Part shown: positions 11,501-21,534 of the stretch, piece by piece
Numbering within the stretch: position 1 is the first letter of the stretch
How the letters are laid out: the number at the start of each line of letters is the position of its first letter
Origin: Salminus brasiliensis
Taxonomy: Eukaryota; Chordata; Actinopteri; Characiformes; Bryconidae
Assembly (NCBI RefSeq): GCF_030463535.1
Contig: NC_132883.1
Span: 31,971,873 to 32,035,872 of the forward strand
DNA length: 64,000 nucleotides
Direction of reading: 5' to 3'
The notes under the pieces: generated by a model
What the model was told of the DNA's origin: nothing
The model's database searches: none
What the model saw: only the letters and a program-made list of their open reading frames with translations
Position numbers and translations under genes: made by a program

Positions 11501-11974
11501 TTTCAGTAACAGGCTCCTTCAGCTCCGCAGCAGTAAGGAAGGTACAGGACATCGTTTCTCCCAACAGCGATCTCGCTGTACAACGCCTCGTCACTGTGCC
11601 GGGACATTATTGTGCACTGAGTGTACTAATAGAACAGTCCCGCTGTTTCTCAATCGGACACTATTCTGTTCATCACTATGTACTGCCACACAGCTCTGTC
11701 ATCTGCACTGCCACTTTAAAACTCTATACTGTAATGATACCCCAGGATGCCTTACATCACTACATTATATTAATGTAGTTACTGCACTGTTACATTACAC
11801 ATAATTCATTCTGTATATTACATTATATTAATGTAATTATTACTGCACTACAATCGCTTTTTACGCTTTTATGCTTCTATCATGCTGCTCTCTTGTTTGA
11901 ATTTGCTGCTGTAAAAACTGACTTTCCCTGTGGGATAAATAAAGTGATCTATCTATCTATCTATCTATCTATCT
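8565..11974 (+). mobile_element. Rex1/Babar-like LINE inserted in Tx1 A ORF1
   Basis: A nearly complete non-LTR element of the jockey/CR1 superclade. It has a GC-rich 5' UTR, one long broken ORF with endonuclease then reverse transcriptase, and a 3' UTR ending in (ATCT)n at about 11947-11974. The Tx1 ORF1 codons on either side join as LNTID|KANHLIQSG with no obvious target duplication, so the insertion may have been nearly blunt. The Rex1/Babar label rests on the style of the RT domain and the absence of a separate ORF1; a related jockey-superclade family is possible. Confidence 0.75.
8770..11650 (+). pseudogene. Rex1-like endonuclease/reverse transcriptase, broken ORF
   Basis: The endonuclease part starts near MGNVRSIANKIDELSALI (8965) and includes VISGDFNHVS (about 9418) and the catalytic-end motif GRSDHNLVLL (about 9570). 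The RT part has KLGKASGPDGIS (about 10250), LNDYRPVALTS (about 10430), FFDFSSAFNTIQP (about 10645) and the active-site block KFSDDSVVVG (about 10905) in place of the usual Y-A-D-D. The ORF is broken by in-frame stops at 9280-9282 and 9940-9942, a one-base loss near 10767, and a shift upstream near 8930. It is a retrotransposon replication protein that can no longer be made in full. Confidence 0.8.
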
Positions 11975-13021
11975 AAAGCAAACCACCTGATTCAGAGTGG
12001 CGTGGTTCTGAACGACCAGCTCACTCCAGTTCTGCCCCTCAGCACCCCCACTAAAAAGGTTATTTCATGTATATTCATTTCGGACGAGCTCCTCACTTGT
12101 GAGCTCTCCCGTTATGGGAAACGTGTTTCCCCCATTAGGAAGATTCCTCTCGGCTGTTAGTCTCCCCTGCTGAAGCACCTGGTCTCTTTTAGGAGGTTGG
12201 TCTATATGGTTCTGAAGGATGGTGAGGAGTTGGACCTGGTTTTAAAGTTCAGGGTGGATGATTTTGACTATGCTGTTTAGGTTTCCTCTGACACTGATAT
12301 GAAGTATTTCTGGTGCAGGCAAGTGGGGCATCTCGTTCGCGCTTGTCCGGAAAAAGCGAACGGGACCGCGGATGCTCCAGCGGGTACTGAGCGGGAGTGG
12401 TCAGGTCCTGTTGTGGCTGGACCCGCGGCGGCTGTTCCCCCTGCGGTGGCTGCGGGCTCGGCTTCGGAGGACCCGCCTACTGTGTCCGAGGCTGCTACGG
12501 GGGCTGCACCGGCCGTGAGGGAGTCTTCCTCGGCTGATCCTGCCGTGGAGGCTCTTCCTGTGGAGCAGCCAGGCAGCTCTGGGGGGGCCTTACTGACCCT
12601 GTCTCTGCTGAACCGAGGTGCTGGAGTCTGTCGCTGATGTGGACATGGTGGATGAGCCTGTTTTTAAAGTCCCTGGTAAAAGGAAGAAGCGAGGGCGAGG
12701 AAAGGGGACTAAGCAGGCCAAGAAGGAGGTTAGTGGGGCTGATATGGAGTCGGACAGTGAGGGCTCCCTGTCTGACTCTGGCTGGTCTGTATGTTCTCAG
12801 GAGGAGATACGCGGTACACTGCTGAGGAGATCAGAAAGTTCCTGAGTGAGACCAAAGGGCAGAAAGGTGTGTGGGTGGAGGAGCGTTTTACAGACAATCA
12901 GCAGTTCATTCATGATGTTAAACATTTTAGAAGGGAGGGGGTGTTCACTGGACTGGAGATTTTTAGATTAAAAAAGATTCTGACTAAGCTCCACAGAGCC
13001 AGTACCGAGGAGGATGTTTAG
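11975..13021 (+). pseudogene. Tx1 A ORF1, remaining part with degraded zinc knuckle
   Basis: The sequence resumes with KANHLIQSGVVLNDQLTPVL and passes through several frames. The CCHC knuckle near 12305 reads FWCRQVGHLVRAC: the second Cys, His and last Cys remain, but the first Cys is a Tyr, so the finger is broken. An Ala/Pro-rich linker follows (12360-12600), then a Lys/Arg-rich block (VPGKRKKRGRGKGTKQAKK, about 12670), and the C-terminal segment EIRKFLSETKGQKGVWVEER, ending at a stop at 13019. ORF1 proteins of this type bind the element's RNA. Confidence 0.75.
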
Positions 13022-13082
13022 AGTGTTGTCTCAGACCGGCCTTCCCATCTCTGCTCTGTCTCTTTTTTATTATTTTAATAAG

Positions 13083-14825
13083 TGACATCAAGATCGCTAC
13101 TCTAAATATGAATGGAGGCAGAGACAGACTGAAGAGGGCAATGTTTTACGAGTTGTCAAAGCAGAAGTGAGCTGATGTGTTCTTTCTCCAGGAGACACAC
13201 AGCGATGACGCTAATGCTGTTGACTGGGCTAAGGAGTGGGACGGGCTGGTCATTTTAAGCAATGGCTTCAGTGCAAGTTGTGGTGTTGGGGTTTTATTTG
13301 CTAATAGTTTTATTCCCTACTTGTACACAGTTGATGAGGTTTTACCTGGGAGGCTGCTCAAAGTTCGGGCCCGTTTTGAAAATGAGAGCTTTGTTTTTAT
13401 CTGTGTGTATGCTCCGACTGTAGGAGCTGAGCGGATGGTGTTTTTAGACAGGCTGAGCAGTGTGATCTCCGACTGTGCTTTCACTGACTTTTTAGTTCTA
13501 GGTGGGGATTTTAATTGTACGGCTGACAACCTGGACAGGAACCACTTGGAACCACACACTGCCTCCCGCAGGCGGCTGTGTGAGTTCATAGAGGCCCATT
13601 ACCTGTGTGACGTCTGCAGAACGTTACATGGAACACAGAGACAATATACATGGGCACACATTAGAGATAACGCCCTCTCCCTGGCCAGGCTTGATCGCTT
13701 TAGGCATCATCTATCTGTCTTTATGCACTGTTCTATTTCCCCCGTTGGTTTTTCGGATCATGGGATGGTTCAGTGTGCCGTAAAACCTCAGAGTGCGTAC
13801 AGCACTTTTAGATGATGTTAAGTCTTTTTACCTTTTTTGGGATGTTTTTAAATTACAAAAAACATTCTTTTACCTCCTTGCAGCAATGGTGGGACGTAGC
13901 ATTGTGACATTGTGGAGCTCCAGTGTTTGGGACAGGCCACAGGCGATCGAGAGCGTATTATGGCTCTCAAAAGGAAAAAAGCTGCGTTAGCTGACCTTCT
14001 AGGCATAACAGCACAGGGGGCGCTGGTCCAATCACATTTCCAGAATGTGACGGAAATGGATGATCCTTTGAAGTTCTTCTTTGGTCTTGAGAGTAAAAAT
14101 GGACAGAAAAGGTTTTTGCATGCTGTGCAGACAGAATCGGGGGATCTGGTTTCTGAGCCTTCTAAACTTCGCCAGCAGACAGTCAGCTTTTTCTCTAAGC
14201 TGTTCGAGAGCAAGCAGGCCGATGTGCAGGGTGTGGGGGATAGTTTCTTCCCCCTGCAGGCAAAGATCTCGCAGCAGTCGGCCACCAGGCTTGATGCTGA
14301 GCTGACTGTGGGAGAGCTGTATGAGGCCCTACAGGGCATGGAGAATGGTCGGGCCCATGGTATTGATGGCCTTCCGGTGGAATTTTATAAGGCTTTCTGG
14401 TCAGTTTTGGGTCAGGATGTGCTTGAGGTGCTCCAGTGTGGCTGATGGAAAACTTCCCATGAGCTGTCCTGACCCTTCTGCCGAAGAAGGGGGATCTGAC
14501 CATGCTGAAGAACTGGCGTCCTGTGGCATTATTGTGCACGAATTGCAATCTGCTCTCCAAAGCATTGGCCTCGAGACTGGGGAAGGTAATGGAGCAGGTG
14601 GTTCACATTGACCAGATGTACTGTGCCTGGTAGGTCTATTTTTGATAATATTTATCTAATTTGTGATGTTTTGGCCGTCTCCAGACTATTGGGCTTGAAG
14701 ACTGGTCTTATTTTCTTGGACCAGGAAAAGGCTTTTGACCGGGTTGAACATAATTTTTTGTGGAAAGTTCTGGAGAACTTTGGTTTCAACCCCGGGTTCA
14801 TAGCCATGGTCAAGGTTTTGTATAG
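13083..14825 (+). pseudogene. Tx1 A ORF2: endonuclease and start of reverse transcriptase
   Basis: ORF2 begins near IKIATLNMNGGRDRLKRAMF (13087) and reaches a stop at about 13168, after which DVFFLQETHSDD continues. The endonuclease motifs VLGGDFNCTADNLDRNH (about 13497) and GFSDHGMVQC (about 13750) are present. After a small deletion near 13800 the linker reaches ALQGMENGRAHGIDGLPVEF (14325) and PGRSIFDN (about 14628, first residue damaged), then GLIFLDQEKAFDRVEHNF, where RT motif A Asp is present. The retrovirus interrupts at VKVLYS (14825). Shifts and stops are frequent. Confidence 0.8.
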
Positions 14826-15263
14826 TGAGAGAAAATATGGCCCTTTCTAACATTACTTTCAGGTGGTTTCAACTTATCAAATGGTTATCTTAATCCTTTG
14901 TCTCACCTTTTGTTACCCTTCGTCTGCCGGCCTAAAGTGGTCACTCTCTCTCTTTGTATACCATCAACCCCCCTCAACTTCACCCACCTCCTACCCCTCT
15001 TTAAACTGATAACTATCACCCCCTACTGTTGATACTCCAAGTGACCTATCCTTCATCCCCCTCCTACCCCTCCTTAAACTCCTCTTCATCAACCTTTCTC
15101 CTCCCACAATTTCCAATGTATATAAGGCCCTCTCAAAATACCCCTAATCAGACTGGGTTGACCGTGATCGATCGAGTTGTACATCTCTGTGTGTATCAAT
15201 AAACTCATCAACACTGAAGATCCAGTCTCCTGACTCCGTCTCCTGGACGCCGGATTTCTAACA
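14826..15263 (+). repeat. retroviral 5' LTR
   Basis: It begins TGAGAGAAAATATGG and ends TTTCTAACA. A TATA box (tatataa, 15119-15125) lies about 75 bp upstream of AATAAA (15198-15203), giving a short R region and a U5 rich in 'ctcctgactccgtctcc'. This is the promoter of the provirus. It pairs with the 3' LTR at 26026-26473. The 5' copy lacks a gtt (near 14875) and an insertion of about 7 bp present in the 3' copy. Confidence 0.9.
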
Positions 15264-15266
15264 ATT

Positions 15267-15284
15267 TGGTGCCGTGAACCGGAT
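15267..15284 (+). promoter_or_regulatory. primer-binding site, tRNA-His-like
   Basis: TGGTGCCGTGAACCGGAT begins three bases after the end of the 5' LTR, the expected place for a retroviral primer-binding site. It matches the complement of a tRNA-His 3' end at about 14 of the first 16 bases. The primer identity is inferred from memory of that tRNA. Confidence 0.75.
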
Positions 15285-15762
15285 GGCCTTCTAAAACCTT
15301 CTTGGTGAGTAAACGCCATTTCGAATCTGAGAGAAATTCTGGTTTCCTAAGACAGAGGAGTCAGTAATTGTTAGCCTCTCTGAAAGAAGAGAAGTTATCT
15401 GTTTGTCACTGATAAAAACCTAGTGTTTTGTGGCTGTTATCCTCTCTGTTTATGAGGAAAGTTTTGTTGTTTGTCACTGACAAAAACCTAGTGTTTTGTG
15501 GCTGTTATCCTCTCTAAAGAAGAGAAGTTTGTTTTGTTACTGTTAAACGTAACGTTTGTAACCGGAATCCTCTCTGAATGGAGAGAGGTCTGTTTGTTAC
15601 TGATGAGTTGTGTTTTTGTTCTTCTGTAGTTTAGTTAATAAGAAGAAAACTTGGTTTTGTTCTCCCGTTTCCTCATCATGTCCAGAAAAGGCCAACATAC
15701 TCAGAATCTTGGTAAAGACTCTTAACTATAAAAGCAGCACCTTAGTTAAGGGAGGGACTGAA

Positions 15763-16956
15763 ATGCCTCAGTGGACTGATTCTGATTTTGAAAAGGTAAT
15801 CAATGGCATAGTGAAGAAACATATTAATGAGCAAAAGATAACTCAGTACTTTTCATCCAAAGGTTTCTCTGCTGATAGAGAATGGACTTTTGCTGAGTGT
15901 AAGGTAGCTTTAGGTTATGGCCTTAAGCATGACTCAGTGAAGAAGTGTCTTTTTGTAATTAAGCAATATTGGAAATGCAAGTTAAAGTCTATGGAAGATG
16001 AGTTAAAGGAAGCTCAGGGAAAGATCTTAGAACTAATTAGTGAATGCAGACGGCATAAAACAGCTACCATAAATGCCAAAAGTACATGTAAGACACTTTA
16101 GCAAAACCTGACAGAAGTAGAACAGCAGCATGCTAGTTGTAAAACTAAATCAAGGTGCCAGTGTCCTTCTGTTGCCCCTCCAGCAGGTCAGCCATGTTAC
16201 ACAGAGGATGGAGATTCTCAAGTAACAGTGAGGCTGTATCCTGAATTATCTGTAAACGACAAAGGCAATGAGACTGTTCATTCTGATTAATCAGAATCTT
16301 TATCTTCTGACAAGGGTTCTGAACATGCTAGTGCAAGGCGAGTTCATATGAGACCTGTAACCATTGTATCTTCTGAGGTAGATATTCATGCAAAATGCAG
16401 AGGTACTGAAACCAGAGTAGAAATTGGTCATGTTCCTTTAGATGCAGATACTTTGGACAAGTTGTCCAAGGAGTTTAAGCATCCAAGGAAAATGGGGCTT
16501 GATTTCATTGACCTCATGCATAAGAAAAGGAATCTCTACTCTCTGCACCCCAATGATGCTGTAGCTATAGCAAGCCAGGTACTTAACATTGCAGACAATA
16601 GACAGCTTGCTAAAAAGGTGTTGAATGCTATGGGTAACAATGGCCAGAACCTTGAAGGGGGATGGAAAGCTTTCAATGATTGGATTAGCTGTCAATGCCA
16701 TAAAACAACTGACTGGGGACAGATAACCAAATGTAGACAAAGAAAGGGAGAATCTGCAGCAGGCTTCTGTGAGAGGTTTGAAAGAGTCTTTTTGCGTCAC
16801 TCAGGTATTCATCAATACAATGGTGATAACATTGACATTGATAACTGATGGTCCCCATTTTGGACAGCTGGTTGAGCCACTACGGACAGATCTAAAACAA
16901 GCTCTGGTGACTGCTGTTCCAAATTGGCGGCAAAATAAGTGGAGTGACCTCAAGAA
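15763..16956 (+). pseudogene. retroviral gag: matrix-like and capsid-like parts
   Basis: From the ATG at 15763 (MPQWTDSDFEKVINGIVKKH) the frame runs to a TAG at 16099, stays in the same phase through a second stop (TAA, 16288-16290), and continues to about 16846. The second half carries VPLDADTLDKLSKEF and the capsid-like stretch GESAAGFCERFERVFLRHSG, typical of retroviral capsid C-termini. A charged coiled-coil-like region (MEDELKEAQGKILELISE) precedes the first stop. After a shift the frame continues (FGQLVEPLRTDLKQALVTAV) until the L2 insertion near 16957. Gag would form the virus-like particle; this copy cannot make it whole. Confidence 0.8.
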
Positions 16957-17251
16957 TGATCCTCACTCCGCTAAGGATCCTCACACCGCTAACGAAATCC
17001 TCACACCGCTAACGAAATCCTCACACCGCTAACGCTTGTGGGAAATCCTTACTCCAGACCCGGTCCTTGGAGGAATCACTGTCTCCATGTTTAGCTTGTT
17101 CTTTCTGTTTTCTATCACTTTCTAGCGCTTTTCCTCGTAACTGCTTTTAGATTGTGTTTACAGTCCACAGGTTTATTAAAAAGCGGAGTACCCCACAACA
17201 ACCTTATTTCGGTGCCTAAATCAGCTGAAAGCGGTAAGTTTGTATTTTATT

Positions 17252-18181
17252 ATGGCTGTTTCTGGGCTTTTTGAGTGTGAGAAGTGTGGCATGTTTAGTC
17301 TAGACCCTTTTCCCACCGCTAGTGATAATGATAGTGTTTGCGCTAAATGTGAGTTAGTTAGCTCTCTGGTGGAAAAGGTGGACCAGTTAGAGGTGTGCAT
17401 CATGGGGTTACTGAAGGATAGAGAGCAAGAGTCACTGGTAGCAGCCCCCGTTGCCTCAGGGAGAGCTAGCACCCCCCCCCACTCCGGCGTTAGAGCCCTC
17501 ACAGCGGGGTGAATGGGTGACGTCTCGGCAGCATAGCCGGAAAGCTAAGGCTAATGCTAGCGCAAAGGCAGAAGCTAGCCCACCAGAACACCGCGCTCCC
17601 CCCCGATTCGCGTGTCAAACAGGTTTGCCCCGCTCAGCGAAACACCCGCTGAGGAGCCTGTTCAAAGAACTCTGGTAATAGGAGACTCTATTGTTCGACA
17701 CGTGAAGATAGCTAGTCCTTTAGGGGCTCCAGCAGTGACTGTTAGCTGTTTACCGGGAGCCAGAGCGCCGGACATTAGCGGCAACCTTAAGCGGCTAGCA
17801 AACAGGAGATATTCGAGGATAGTGATTTATGTAGGGGCCAATGATATTCGTCTGCGGCAGTCAGAAGTTACAAAGGATAATATTAAAGAGGTGGTTAAAC
17901 TGGCCCAGACGATGTCCGATGCCGTAATTTGCTCTGGTCCCATCCCAATGAGGCGCGGCGCTGAGTCCTACAGCCGACTCACAGCGCTGAACCGCTGGAT
18001 GTCCAAGTGGTGTTCCGAAAATCATGTGGGCTTCATAGATAATTGGTTAAAGTTTGAGGGCAAGCCTGGTTTTTTAGGTAGGGATGGTGTCCACCCCACG
18101 CGGGAGGGTGCTGCCTTACTTTCGTGCAGCATAGCGCATAGTCTGCTAGTTAGTCGGCAGAGGAGTGTAAAAGCCTGCTGA
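17252..18181 (+). pseudogene. L2 ORF1: zinc finger, coiled coil and SGNH esterase domain
   Basis: The frame starts at the ATG at 17252 (MAVSGLFECEKCGMFSLDPF). An N-terminal CxxC...CxxC pair (CEKC, CAKC) is followed by a short coiled coil (LVSSLVEKVDQLEVCIMGLL). Frameshifts near the C-run at 17470 and near 17610 move the frame, then NRFAPLSETPAEEP leads into the hydrolase: RTLVIGDSIVRHV (catalytic Ser in GDS), YVGANDI (Asn of the SGNH set) and, near the end, DGVHPTREGAALL (Asp and His). The four SGNH landmark blocks are visible. Such domains occur in ORF1 of CR1 and L2 LINEs; their role in transposition is not settled. Two shifts make this copy defective. Confidence 0.8.
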
Positions 18182-18277
18182 CAATCCAGAGCCGGGACCA
18201 GGCCACAGACAGACAGGCTAAACCGACCGTCTGCGAGCTGCTTTGAGGAGTCACCCAGGTTTCACTGTATTGAGACT

Positions 18278-19304
18278 GTGTCTGTGCCCCGAATTAAAGC
18301 CAAACAGAGAACATCTAGATCAGCTCGTCTTAATTTAATCAGTGTTAAAATTTCTCATTTCAACGATAACAGCAGCACCTCAGACCTAAAGCTCGGTCTA
18401 CTTAACATTAGATCACTATCCTCAAAAGCAGTGATCGTAAATGAAATGATATGTGATCAGAAACTAGATGTTTTCTGCCTAACCGAAACCTGGATTAGAC
18501 CTGATCAATATATAGCTCTAAATGAAGCCACCCCCACAGGCTATAAATATGTACATAGCCCTAGATTATCAGGCAGAGGAGGTGGAGTATGTATAATCTA
18601 TCAGAATACACTAGAGATTATTCAAAAACACTAACACCTTCACCTCTTTTGAGCTTATCTACATTAATATATCAAATCCGGCCACAAATAAAAGTGTTTT
18701 CTCACTGATTAATATTTATAGGCCTCCAGGGCCCTACTCTGAATTTTTAAAAGAATTTAGTAATTTTGCTGCAGACTTGGCAGTGTGCAGCAACAAAGTT
18801 ATAATAGTAGGAGATTTTAATATTCACTTTGAAAAAGCAGACGATCCATTAACAAAGGCGTTTGTATCAATTTTAGATTCTGTTGGCATTATACAAAACG
18901 TAACCGGATCCACACATTACTGTAATCATACCCTAGATTTAGTCCTGACCCTGGGTGTTAGCATTGCTCAGCTAAATATTCTACCTCAAAGCTCAGTAAT
19001 ATCAGACCATTATCTAATCTCCTTTGAGCTACATCTAAGGCAAAATGTTAATTCTTCTCCCCAACACTGCCTAAAGCGCACAATAACACCAATGACAGCT
19101 GTACAGTGACAGCTGTATTACTAAAAATCTCCCACCCCTATCGACCTTAGCTTACACTCCGTCAGACCAAACGGAGCTCGTTAAATTAACAAACGATCTA
19201 GAGAATATCCTTCGATCAACCTTAGACAAAGTAGCACCGTTCAAAAATAAAATGATGAGGCAAAAAAGGCTCGCACCGTGGTACAGTGATCATACTCGTA
19301 CCTT
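18278..19304 (+). pseudogene. L2 ORF2, endonuclease part
   Basis: The frame reads [20 protein letters not shown], then [14 protein letters not shown] (catalytic Glu), [22 protein letters not shown] (Asp and Asn of the active site), HTLDLVLT and ISDHYLISF (catalytic His). This is an AP-type endonuclease that nicks DNA to prime reverse transcription. A shift at about 18630 breaks the frame and a stop follows near 19109. The sequence continues as LAPWYSDHTRTL up to the TA where the IS630-like transposon inserted. Confidence 0.8.
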
Positions 19305-19658
19305 ACAGTTTTTCTCAATTGCTAAAACACTAAACCCGGTTGTCTGAACCAAATGCTCAGTGCCCTGAACCCATTTATTGAAATGGTCAATCTTTTGGCA
19401 GAACCTTAAGCACTTTTCACCTAGTTAGACACTTGCAACAACAACTTGCAAACATATTTTCACCCACTAAAACACATTTGGCACTCTGATGCACTTGGGC
19501 TGCATAATGTTAAGCACAGCTGGCAAAAGGGAAATTCAATGAAAGCACAGGTGTTTCAACTTAAACACTGCAACTCAAAATTGATAACACATGTGACTAA
19601 TGAGGTGAAGACACCAATATAAGCCAGTCCATGGGGCCCTGTTTGTTGAAGTCTCACT

Positions 19659-21064
19659 ATGGACAGAAACAATCAGAGAGGCAGAGTAAGAGTAAGAGGT
19701 GGAAGAGGTGGAAGAGGAGGAAGGGGAGGTATGAGACGAAGAACAAATATTTCAGATGAAATACGGGCAACTGTCATAGACCATGTTCTTGTCCACGGGT
19801 TGACAATGAGGGAAGCGGGACTTCGAGTTCAGCCCAACCTAAGCAGATTCACTGTGTCCACCATAGTCCGAAGATTCAGAGAAGAGAACAGGTAATTGCT
19901 TTTTTTCATTTTGTACATTTGTGCAGTATGACTCAATAAAAAGGTGTTTCATTACACTCATTTTCCAATATACTTGTAGGCCTCGTACTACATGTATTTT
20001 TTTGTAATTGCATGTTCTTTTTGTAGAATTACCAGATTGCCACATCAGGGAGGGAGGCCATCTATGTTGTCCCCACGCCAAGAGACCCTCATTGTTGACA
20101 TGGTCCGTCAGAACAATTCAGTCAAACTCTGTGAAATACAGCAGAAGATCATTGACGACCATGTTAATTTTGAAGGCATCACCAGTATCAGCATTTCCAC
20201 CATTGATCGTGTCCTAAAACACAACAGGATGCGGATGAAGCAACTGTACAGAGTACCCTTTGAGCGCAACTCAGAAAGGGTCAAGGAGCAAAGATTCCAC
20301 TATGTACAGGTAGGTGTTCAATACTGCTGTCTACTCTACAGCATAAGGTTGTCTTATGCTGTACAGCTTACAAAGCTATATGTATTTTCCCATAGAGAGT
20401 GTTTCAACTGGATTCCTCAGAACAACCACATGAATATATTTATATGGATGAAGCTGGGTTCAATCTGACCAAAAGGAGGAGGAGAGGCCGGAATGTGATT
20501 GGCCAACGAGCCATTGTTACAGTTCCTGGCCAGCGTGGTGGCAATGTCACTTTATGTGCTGCAATCAGCAATCATGGTGTTCTCCACCATCATGCCATAT
20601 TGGGGCCATACAACACTCAACACCTCCTGTCATTTTTAAGTGATCTTCGGGATATTGTGTTAGGGTTTCAGCAGCAGGATCATGAACAGACAGAGCATCC
20701 TGTCTATGTCATTGTGTGGGATAATGTGAGTTTTCACCATGCCGTGCAGGTCAGAGAGTGGTTCACTAGAAACCAAGAATTCCTGAATGTCTTCCTACCA
20801 CCATACTCCCCTTTCCTCAATCCAACAGAGGAGTTCTTCTCTTCATGGCGCTGGAAGGTTTATGACCGACAACCCTACACCAGGGAAAATCTCTTGCAGG
20901 CCATGGAACTGGCCTGTAATGATATAGGTGTGGATGCATGCCAAGCGTGGATCCGGCACACTAGAAGTTATTACCCACGCTGCCTGGCAAGGGAGAATGT
21001 GGCCTGTGATGTAGATGAAGTCCTGTGGCCTGACCCAGCACATCGACATGATGTTATAGAGTAG
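19659..21064 (+). CDS. IS630-like DDE transposase, three exons
   Basis: Exons 19659-19891, 20027-20309 and 20396-21064 join in phase to 394 codons. Both introns have GT...AG ends (gtaatt...tttgtag, gtaggt...cccatag). The protein starts MDRNNQRGRVRVRGG with an RGG-rich arm (residues about 7-25). Two helix-turn-helix-like segments follow (EIRATVIDHVLVHGLTMREA; SPRQETLIVDMVRQ), then the catalytic domain: YMDEAGFNL (first Asp), VIVWDNVSFHHA (second Asp) and PYSPFLNPTEEFFS (Glu). There are 35 residues between the second Asp and the Glu, against 34 in typical Tc1. It would cut and paste the element at TA sites. The ATG lies about 350 bp inside the left end. No premature stop or shift was found. Confidence 0.85.
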
Positions 21065-21075
21065 ATTTTGTATGC

Positions 21076-21088
21076 ACTTTTGTTGTAA

Positions 21089-21164
<76 letters not shown>

Positions 21165-21177
21165 TTACAACAAAAGT
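21076..21177. repeat. 102-bp perfect palindrome with a (TA)n core
   Basis: The arms ACTTTTGTTGTAAAGTTTA and its exact reverse complement flank about 64 bp of pure TA repeat, so the whole segment is self-complementary. It lies 12 bp after the transposase stop codon, inside the transposon. The arms are too regular to come from TA slippage alone. It could form a hairpin or cruciform, act as a bidirectional 3' end signal, or result from fold-back of a short unit. Confidence 0.9.
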
Positions 21178-21534
21178 ATATATTATTTTAGGACTACACA
21201 GGCTAAACAAGAATTTTGTTTTGAAAATGCATTTTTGTGAACAATAAAGGTTATTTCTAAACACTTAATGATCTGGTCGTTTTGTTTTCCTTTTTTCTAT
21301 GTTGTGTGTAATGACTGCTCAGTAGTGTTTTCATTTTGATTGACTCGGGGTCTGATCTGACAGCATTGTTTGCTTTTGAGCGCTGTTTGAACTGTTTTGA
21401 GGTGATAGTTTGGTTTTGCAGGAAGAGTCAGATGTTTTGTGAATGTAGTTTGAAAATTGAGTTTTGAATTTACAGTTTAGCGACATGGAGGGACAATTTC
21501 AAGAAATGTGTCTTAGCAATTGAGAAAAACTGTA

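Larger units (their letters stand above)
19306..21532 (+). mobile_element. IS630/Tc1-mariner superfamily transposon, apparently intact
   Basis: A 2,227-bp element is flanked by TA duplications (19304-19305 and 21533-21534). Its terminal inverted repeats start CAGTTTTTCTCAATTGCTAA at both ends and extend to about 26 bp with one mismatch. Removing it joins the L2 codons HTRTL|KQTVRKLERKW. Between the ends is one three-exon transposase gene with no stop or shift, followed by a 102-bp perfect palindrome. Sharp ends, a clean target duplication and an open gene make it the youngest insertion of this nest and possibly an active copy. Confidence 0.9.
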
